Assembly (NCBI RefSeq): GCF_016888445.1
Contig: NZ_JAFEKF010000001.1
Location: 620,001 to 684,000 of the forward strand
Source: Marinomonas ostreistagni
Lineage (GTDB): Bacteria > Pseudomonadota > Gammaproteobacteria > Pseudomonadales > Marinomonadaceae
Direction: 5' to 3'
Length of the DNA stretch: 64,000 nucleotides
The position numbers were made by a program, and so were the translations under genes. Positions 58,758 to 64,000 of the stretch are shown one piece after another. Each line of letters starts with the position of its first letter. The first letter of the stretch is position 1. Under the pieces are notes generated by a model that had not been told where the DNA came from, ran no database searches, and was given only the letters and a program-made list of their open reading frames with translations.

Positions 58758-59477
58758 GTGAAATTACGTTCTGGTGTTGTGGTGATGGGGATGTTGCTTG
58801 GCGTGACAAGCCTGCCAACGGTTGCAGCCACTTTTGAAGTGCCTCGAAATTTCGAGATTATGTATGTGGATCTACAAAGCCCTGGCAAGTTTGGGGGCGA
58901 TTTTAAAGCCGAGGTTGAGCCGGGTCAGCATCAGTTTGTGGTTCGTTTTAATCAACGTGTCGGCGGTGGTGATGATGGTCAGCATTTTGAATCTGATCCG
59001 TACATCATTGAGGTGGATGTTGAGCAAGATGCTGAGCTGGAGCTGAAAGCACCTTACTTTTTCCGTAAAAGTGATGCGGCTAAGTACGAAGACAACGTTG
59101 AATTTACCTTGGTCAACAACGCCAGTGATGCAGAGCTTGAGTACGATGTGCGTATGCTACCGCACCGTTCTGGTGTACAGCAGATGCGTAACTACAAAGC
59201 AGAGATTCGAGCCTTCACAGCAAGCTACACCGATAATGCTGTAGATGGACCAAAACCTGCGGCAGAAGAAATGATGGCAACCGAAGAGCTAGAAATGTTG
59301 AAGTTCTGGTTCAATAAAGCCGATGCGCAAACGCGTAAAGACATTCGCATCTGGATGGTGGATAACAGCCATCAGCCAGCGCAGTCTTCTACGGCGTTTG
59401 AGATGATGACTTTCTGGTTTGCTAAAGCCTCACCAGTAGATCAAAAAGCCTTCCAAGTATGGCTTCTTAACGGTTAG
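58758..59477 (+). CDS. DUF2057 (YccT/CsgI-like) periplasmic protein
   Basis: A 239-residue secreted protein with a signal peptide (cut near VAA-TFEV). The first domain, TFEVPRNFEIMYVDLQ...VEPGQHQFVVRFNQRVGGGDD...YIIEVDVEQDAELELKAPY, follows DUF2057 (YccT, reported as a curli-assembly inhibitor CsgI in E. coli). The C-terminal part has two short repeats, EMLKFWFNKADAQTRKDIRIWMV and EMMTFWFAKASPVDQKAFQVWLL, also seen in longer YccT relatives. Start is GTG 58758 with TTAAGGAG upstream. No curli gene is in the window. Confidence 0.85.
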   Translation: MKLRSGVVVMGMLLGVTSLPTVAATFEVPRNFEIMYVDLQSPGKFGGDFKAEVEPGQHQFVVRFNQRVGGGDDGQHFESDPYIIEVDVEQDAELELKAPYFFRKSDAAKYEDNVEFTLVNNASDAELEYDVRMLPHRSGVQQMRNYKAEIRAFTASYTDNAVDGPKPAAEEMMATEELEMLKFWFNKADAQTRKDIRIWMVDNSHQPAQSSTAFEMMTFWFAKASPVDQKAFQVWLLNG

Positions 59478-59496
59478 TCTGTCAGGCGTTACAAAG

Positions 59497-59523
59497 AAAA
59501 CCGACCCTAGGGTCGGTTTTTTT
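59497..59523 (+). terminator. Terminator of the YccT-like gene
   Basis: AAAACCGACCC / GGGTCGGTTTT flanking CTA-type loop, followed by further T residues; begins 20 nt after the stop. Confidence 0.9.
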
Positions 59524-59653
59524 GTGTTTGGATTACGCAAATTTGTATGGATTCATGAATTCTATGCACTAGTCTATTCGTTATATATGGCTAACTGTGC
59601 TTGGTGCTATGCATTAGTATGTATTCTTTGATCACCTAAGAGGAAGGTAAAGC

Positions 59654-60523
59654 ATGCAGCACACATTACTGAACAACGGTCTACAAATGCCTATGGCAGG
59701 GTTTGGAGTCTTTAAAGTTACAGACAAAGATGAGTGTCGACAATCTGTATTGCAGGCCATTCGTGCAGGCTATCGTTTGATTGATACGGCGGCTGTCTAC
59801 GGCAATGAAGATGCGGTAGGGGAGGCTGTTTGCGAGGCTATTAGTGAGGGTTTGTGTACACGTGAAGAGCTATTCATTACCTCGAAGCTTTGGGTGCAGG
59901 ATATGGCTAATTACGCTGCTGCCGAAGCTGGCATTAAGGCCTCACTAGAGAAGTCCGGACTTGAGTACTTCGACTTATACCTTTTGCACCAAGCAATGGG
60001 TGATTACTTCAGTGCTTGGCGTGCGATGGAAGATGCTTACGAAGCGGGTTCATTAAAGGCGATTGGTGTATCAAACTTTTACGCTCATGTGTTAACTAAC
60101 TTTTGTGAAACAGTGCGTATCAAACCGGCCGTGAACCAGATCGAGTTACACCCTTACCATGCTCAAAGTGACGCACTTAAAACTATGCAGCATTACAATG
60201 TACAGCCTGAAGCATGGGCCCCTTTAGGGGGTGGTCGTCATCAGCCGTTTGACAATGAAATGTTGGCCGACATTGCCACCGCACACAATAAGTCGATCGC
60301 ACAGGTTGTGCTGCGCTGGAATATTCAGCGTGGTGTGACAGTCATTCCTAAGTCGGTGCACGAAGAGCGCATCCAATCAAATTTCGACCTCTGGGATTTT
60401 GAGTTGTCGGACGAGCAAATGGCGCAGATTAGCGAGCTGGATTTAGGTTATGTTGGTGAAACGATTAAGCACTTTGAGCCAGATTTTGTGCGTGGCTGTT
60501 TAAGCGTAAAAATTCACGATTAG
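59654..60523 (+). CDS. Aldo/keto reductase
   Basis: A 289-residue (alpha/beta)8 NADPH-dependent reductase. The catalytic tetrad is visible: Asp in RLIDTAAVYGNEDAVGEAV, Tyr in the same stretch, Lys in ELFITSKLWVQ and His in DLYLLHQAMGDY. The cofactor loop is IPKSVHEERIQSNFDLWDFELS. It resembles DkgA/DkgB-type (AKR5) enzymes that reduce 2-oxo aldehydes and 2,5-diketo-gluconate. AGAGGAAGG precedes ATG 59654. It is monocistronic with a long gene-free stretch behind it. Confidence 0.92.
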   Translation: MQHTLLNNGLQMPMAGFGVFKVTDKDECRQSVLQAIRAGYRLIDTAAVYGNEDAVGEAVCEAISEGLCTREELFITSKLWVQDMANYAAAEAGIKASLEKSGLEYFDLYLLHQAMGDYFSAWRAMEDAYEAGSLKAIGVSNFYAHVLTNFCETVRIKPAVNQIELHPYHAQSDALKTMQHYNVQPEAWAPLGGGRHQPFDNEMLADIATAHNKSIAQVVLRWNIQRGVTVIPKSVHEERIQSNFDLWDFELSDEQMAQISELDLGYVGETIKHFEPDFVRGCLSVKIHD

Positions 60524-61181
60524 TATGCGTGCAAATTCGACGCCTAGCGTAGCAGTGAAATGAGATATCTAGTCGTTAAAACCTTGGTAAATGGTGCGAT
60601 TACGACAATAAAAAACAAGATGTCGTAAATGGAGCTTTGGCTGGCGTATTTAGCAACATCATAATCTGTAGAGTCCCTTACCATTACTCTCGACATCGCG
60701 TCATATTAGCTCTGCCCGATATTGTCTGCGAAGTCCTCTATGGAATGGTGATCAAATTTTAGAATGTTGCCAACAATGTTAGCTTTCATAAATGGGGGAT
60801 TGCTAGCATTGGCATTGATGGCTTAGGTCGTTGGTGTTGGTAGCATTCAAAACATCACCCTTTAAGGGAAGTATGCGCGACTCTTCAACACCCCGCATAC
60901 TTCCCTTTTTTTATGCTCAAAGCCACAGTAAGTCAACTTAGAAACAGCTGCAACGCAAATCTAACTGCACACTTTCAAAATTCATCTATTATTAATTTAG
61001 ATCAGTAATTAGCAACGGAATGTAGTCAATCGCTTGGTTAATTCAGTCAAGCTTCGCAAAAAACCGTTACGCTCAACTACCGTTTAACTACCAATCTTTA
61101 CGTGAATCTTTAGCGAAAATTCGCAAGAAGGTTTAGCCTTATGGCAACGAATCCATTTGTCTGATCTAGGGAAGCAGCACG
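60524..61181. other. 658-nt interval without a clear gene
   Basis: It holds an isolated strong terminator at 60864-60912, a 20-codon hydrophobic ORF at 60764-60826 (ATG...TAG, no Shine-Dalgarno), and about 270 nt of sequence after the terminator that must carry the chemoreceptor promoter. A small RNA ending at the terminator is possible. I see no named RNA family and no gene remnant with recognisable protein similarity. Confidence 0.5.
60864..60912 (+). terminator. Strong orphan terminator
   Basis: A perfect 14-bp stem AAGGGAAGTATGCG / CGCATACTTCCCTT with a 16-nt loop, followed by TTTTT. It lies 340 nt after the aldo/keto reductase stop with no annotated gene directly in front. Confidence 0.85.
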
Positions 61182-63047
61182 ATGTTAAGTCAATTATTTT
61201 CCAAAAAATTGGATGACAACCAAGTCATTGTCGACAAGGCAGAATTGGCCAACCTAAAAGGCCAGCTTGCTGCATTGTCAAAGTCTCAAGCAGTGATAGA
61301 GTTTGATACCAAGGGCAATATTTTATTTGCTAATGAAAACTTCTTGCAGGCACTAGGGTACAGTTTGGACGAAGTACAAGGTAAGCACCATGCTATTTTT
61401 GTGGATCAAAAATATCGTGCGAGCCAAGCCTATAAAGACTTTTGGCAAGCTCTAGCAAAGGGTGATTATCAAGCTGGCGAATTCTGCCGCTACACCAAAG
61501 CAGGCGACCCGATTTGGATCGAAGCGAGCTATAACCCTGTGTTTGATGAGCAGGGAAACATTATCAAAATTGTTAAATTTGCCACCGATGTGACCGAACG
61601 CAAAAACATCAATGCTGATTACGAAAGCCAGTTAGATGCGATCTCTAAATCGCAGGCGGTCATTTCGTTTGAGCTAGATGGCACTATCATTGAGGCAAAC
61701 GATAACTTTCTTAATGCTGTAGGTTATCGTCTAGATGAAGTTCGCGGTCGTCATCATAGTATCTTTGTCGATGAAACCTATCGTCAATCGGAGGAATATC
61801 GCACTTTTTGGCGCAGACTAGGCCAAGGTGAACACTTTGTAGGGCGTTTTCCTAGGGTTCGTAAAGATGGCAAAACTATCTGGATTCAAGCCAACTACAG
61901 CCCGATACGTGATTCCAATGGCCGCTTATACAAAGTCGTCAAATATGCATCCGATATTACGGCACAGGTTGAAGCTGAACAAGAAGTGCAGCGCACAGTA
62001 GAAGAGGTGAATGATGCGATTGCCCAAGCTATTAATAATGACCTGACCGCACGCGTAACCACACATGGTAAATCCGATACTATGCTGTCTATCTCAAAAG
62101 GCGTCAATGACCTGCTTGAAGCCATGTCAGCCATCATCCAGCAGATTCGTGAAGCATCAGAAGCCGTTTATGTGGGTGCGAAAGAAATATCCCATGGCAA
62201 CACAGACTTATCGACTCGCACAGAAGAGCAGGCCTCGAGTCTTGAAGAGACCGCCTCGAGTATGGAGCTTTTAACCGAGACTGTACGTCAAAACTCCAGC
62301 AGTGCCCATGAAGCTACTGGATTGGCGAAAAATGCCGTACGCGTTGCACGAGATGGTGGTGATTTGATTGATAAGGTGGTGGTCACCATGAATGATATCA
62401 ATCAATCGTCACAAAAAATCTCCGATATTATCGGTATGATTGATGGCATTGCATTCCAGACTAACATTTTAGCACTGAATGCTGCGGTTGAGGCGGCTCG
62501 AGCAGGCGAGCAGGGGCGTGGCTTTGCTGTCGTTGCATCAGAGGTACGCACATTGGCGCAGCGCTCCGCCAATGCCGCCAAAGATATTAAAGATTTGATC
62601 TCTGAGTCCTCAAGCAAGATCGAAGATGGCAATCAGTTAGTAGATCAGTCTGGTGAAACCATGCGTGAGATCGTTGCAGCGATCGCGCAAGTCAACGATA
62701 TCATGTCGACCATCGCCTCGGCGTCTTCTGAGCAGTCTGATAATCTACTTGAGATTGGTAAAGCTGTGTCACAAATGGATCAGATGACTCAGCAAAATGC
62801 TGCATTGGTAGAAGAGGCCGCGGCATCGTCTGAAAACCTATTGAGTCAAGCGGACCGATTAGCAAGCAACGTCAACAAGTTCAAAATCGACAATACTCTG
62901 GTGCGTCCATCATTAAGCTCACATAAAGTTACTGAGAAACGGCAGGAGCCTGTACAAGCTAAACCGTCTCAACCTATCTCAAAACCTAAGGCAATTAAGC
63001 CGCCGGTTGCAGAGCTTAGTGACGATGATGAATGGGAAGAGTTTTAA
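61182..63047 (+). CDS. Soluble double-PAS methyl-accepting chemotaxis protein with CheR tether
   Basis: A 621-residue receptor without membrane helices. Two closely related PAS domains (about 30-145 and 152-268) share [36 protein letters not shown]-type sequence, likely a duplication and possibly haem- or flavin-binding as in Aer-like receptors. A short HAMP-like linker leads to the signalling domain (tip [43 protein letters not shown]). A flexible Pro/Lys linker ends in EWEEF, which fits the xWxxF pentapeptide that tethers CheR/CheB. It is therefore a cytoplasmic energy or redox receptor (inference). Confidence 0.94.
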   Translation: MLSQLFSKKLDDNQVIVDKAELANLKGQLAALSKSQAVIEFDTKGNILFANENFLQALGYSLDEVQGKHHAIFVDQKYRASQAYKDFWQALAKGDYQAGEFCRYTKAGDPIWIEASYNPVFDEQGNIIKIVKFATDVTERKNINADYESQLDAISKSQAVISFELDGTIIEANDNFLNAVGYRLDEVRGRHHSIFVDETYRQSEEYRTFWRRLGQGEHFVGRFPRVRKDGKTIWIQANYSPIRDSNGRLYKVVKYASDITAQVEAEQEVQRTVEEVNDAIAQAINNDLTARVTTHGKSDTMLSISKGVNDLLEAMSAIIQQIREASEAVYVGAKEISHGNTDLSTRTEEQASSLEETASSMELLTETVRQNSSSAHEATGLAKNAVRVARDGGDLIDKVVVTMNDINQSSQKISDIIGMIDGIAFQTNILALNAAVEAARAGEQGRGFAVVASEVRTLAQRSANAAKDIKDLISESSSKIEDGNQLVDQSGETMREIVAAIAQVNDIMSTIASASSEQSDNLLEIGKAVSQMDQMTQQNAALVEEAAASSENLLSQADRLASNVNKFKIDNTLVRPSLSSHKVTEKRQEPVQAKPSQPISKPKAIKPPVAELSDDDEWEEF

Positions 63048-63054
63048 CCATGTA

Positions 63055-63077
63055 AAAGGGCCTTTAGGCCCTTTTTC
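63055..63077. terminator. Bidirectional terminator between the chemoreceptor and gntR
   Basis: AAAAGGGCC / GGCCCTTTTT with a 4-nt loop has T-runs on both strands and lies between convergent genes: 7 nt after the chemoreceptor stop and next to the gntR stop. Confidence 0.9.
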
Positions 63078-63078
63078 T

Positions 63079-63999
63079 TTATGGTTTCAAGCTTTCGCCG
63101 CATTCAATACGATACGGCAGCGTGGTAATACAGTTTGGATTGCTGGCACCATCAAGGCGCTCCAGTAGTTTCTGTGCCGCTAGGCGGCCCATCTCTTCAC
63201 GCGGCGTCACGACAGTCGCTAACAATGGCACCATGGCTTTGGCGATATCGTGGCCATGAAACCCAGCAATGCCTATCTGTTCTGGCACAACAATGCCTTT
63301 CTTTTGGCAGGCATACAAGGCGCCGATAGCAAGGTCATCGTTGGTACAAAATATACCGTCGGTTTCTGGATGCTCGTTCAATACTTCATCCAGAAATTGT
63401 GCCCCTAGGGTGAAGGATGAAGCGCTTTGAGTGCGTTTGACAATCGCATTTAGGCCATTGTCTGCCATGGCTTGCTCATAGCCTGCAATTTTCTGCAGCG
63501 TCCGTTCGTCCATTCGAGCCGCGAAGTAAACAATGTGGCGGTGGCCATGATCAATCATGGTTTGCGTCATTTCCATAGCGGCTGCGCGGTTATCAATGCC
63601 CACCGCTTGTGCTTGGCTTGGGGCGACTGAGTCCATAATTTCAATAACGGGAATGCCTGCATTGGCCAACATCTTGCTGGCTTTTGCGGTGTGTTGGCTT
63701 TCTGAAATGACCAAAGCGTCAACATTGTAGGACAGTAATGTTTCGATACGCTTTTCTTCTAATTCTTTGCTGTAACCAAAGTGTGCCAACATGGTCTGAT
63801 AGCCATGCTCCTCCAGTACCGATTCAATACCACGAATGACTTCGGCAAATACTTGGTTGGTTAAAGAGGGCAGAAGCACACCAATAGCATGACTCTTGGA
63901 TTTAGATAAGATGTCGGGGGCGCGGTTGGGAATATAGCCCAATTCATCCAGGGCTGACTGGATACGCTCCCGTATGGTGTCGGAGACTTGTTCTGGATT
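63079..63999 (-). CDS. gntR: LacI-family gluconate-type repressor GntR, 5'-truncated by window edge
   Basis: The frame is open to the right edge, so the helix-turn-helix start of the protein lies outside; about 306 residues remain, beginning NPEQVSDTIRERIQSALDEL. The hinge and effector domain are close to E. coli GntR: GYIPNRAPDILSKSKSHAIGVL, PSLTNQVFAEVIRGIESVLEEHGYQTMLAHFGY, HRHIVYFAARMDERT, GIFCTNDDLAIGALYACQ and IAGFHGHDIAKAM. GntR represses gluconate uptake and Entner-Doudoroff genes and is released by gluconate. No gluconate gene is within the window; these may lie beyond the edge. Confidence 0.9.
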   Translation of the reverse strand, partial: NPEQVSDTIRERIQSALDELGYIPNRAPDILSKSKSHAIGVLLPSLTNQVFAEVIRGIESVLEEHGYQTMLAHFGYSKELEEKRIETLLSYNVDALVISESQHTAKASKMLANAGIPVIEIMDSVAPSQAQAVGIDNRAAAMEMTQTMIDHGHRHIVYFAARMDERTLQKIAGYEQAMADNGLNAIVKRTQSASSFTLGAQFLDEVLNEHPETDGIFCTNDDLAIGALYACQKKGIVVPEQIGIAGFHGHDIAKAMVPLLATVVTPREEMGRLAAQKLLERLDGASNPNCITTLPYRIECGESLKP

Positions 64000-64000
64000 G

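Noticed and set aside
59580-59653. Possible promoter repeats before the aldo/keto reductase gene
   Set aside because: The AT-rich repeats (e.g. TATGCACTAGT / TATGCATTAGT) are imperfect and too short to separate from chance.
1-64000. Search by eye for CRISPR arrays, transposases, integrases, tRNA or rRNA genes
   Set aside because: No repeat-spacer array, IS-like terminal repeats with transposase frame, att-site signature, tRNA cloverleaf or rRNA segment was recognised.

Overview
The window looks like chromosome of a marine gammaproteobacterium, probably of the Oceanospirillales/Marinomonas type. The reasons are the gene set (SstT, CpxRA, a CioAB-type bd oxidase, GntR, BolA, 4.5S RNA of gammaproteobacterial form), the TTT and TRAP carboxylate importers, two chemoreceptors and moderate GC. 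This assignment is inference. I found no prophage, transposase, CRISPR array, tRNA or rRNA. Both edges cut a gene: an SMC-like ATPase at the left and a gluconate-type LacI repressor at the right.

Layout. 0-16 kb: 3' part of an SMC-like (MukB/MksB/JetC-type) ATPase, bolA, a STAS protein, sstT, several small lipoproteins, a PEP-mutase-family oxaloacetate decarboxylase, a dienelactone hydrolase, an orphan YnjB-like binding protein, a UvrD-type helicase, a 2-oxoglutarate oxygenase, a YafJ-like amidotransferase and the 4.5S RNA. 15.5-24 kb: a two-module PTPS enzyme coupled to hisI, a hybrid sensor kinase coupled to a diguanylate cyclase, and cpxRA divergent from a Spy/CpxP-like gene with phased CpxR half-sites between them. 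24-28.3 kb: a LysR/SnoaL/luciferase-like oxidoreductase cluster. 28.4-35.2 kb: a relic that fuses pieces of two ABC-transporter genes, an iron/siderophore-type ABC operon with a pseudoazurin behind it, a MerR-controlled metal permease with a classical 20-bp-spacer promoter, and zinc-free ribosomal proteins L31/L36 under a Zur-like box. 35.3-44.8 kb: the MesD/MesX methionine synthase pair, a bd-type quinol oxidase operon divergent from a histidine kinase plus sigma-54 activator, and folE2 under a second Zur-like box. 44.8-54.6 kb: a LysR-controlled carboxylate or sugar-acid catabolic array with both a TTT and a TRAP importer. 54.9-64 kb: two chemoreceptors, an AEC transporter, YceB and YccT-like envelope proteins, an aldo/keto reductase and GntR.

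Most notable. (1) The cyd promoter region carries a good sigma-54 -24/-12 element. Two identical-core GTAAAC-N3-GTTTAC dyads lie about 95 and 130 bp upstream of the predicted start, directly beside a divergent two-component system whose regulator is a sigma-54 activator. This suggests a self-contained, apparently undescribed control circuit for a bd oxidase. (2) Two near-identical Zur-type dyads link rpmE2-rpmJ and folE2 into a local zinc-sparing regulon. (3) The ABC relic at 28.4-29.0 kb is an in-frame ATPase/permease chimera. (4) MesD/MesX gives a folate-independent, oxygen-linked methionine synthase route.

Several genes start at TTG or GTG, and I shortened many starts on the basis of Shine-Dalgarno position, lipobox or family alignment. 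Product names come from recognising motifs and remembered family sequences, not from a search.
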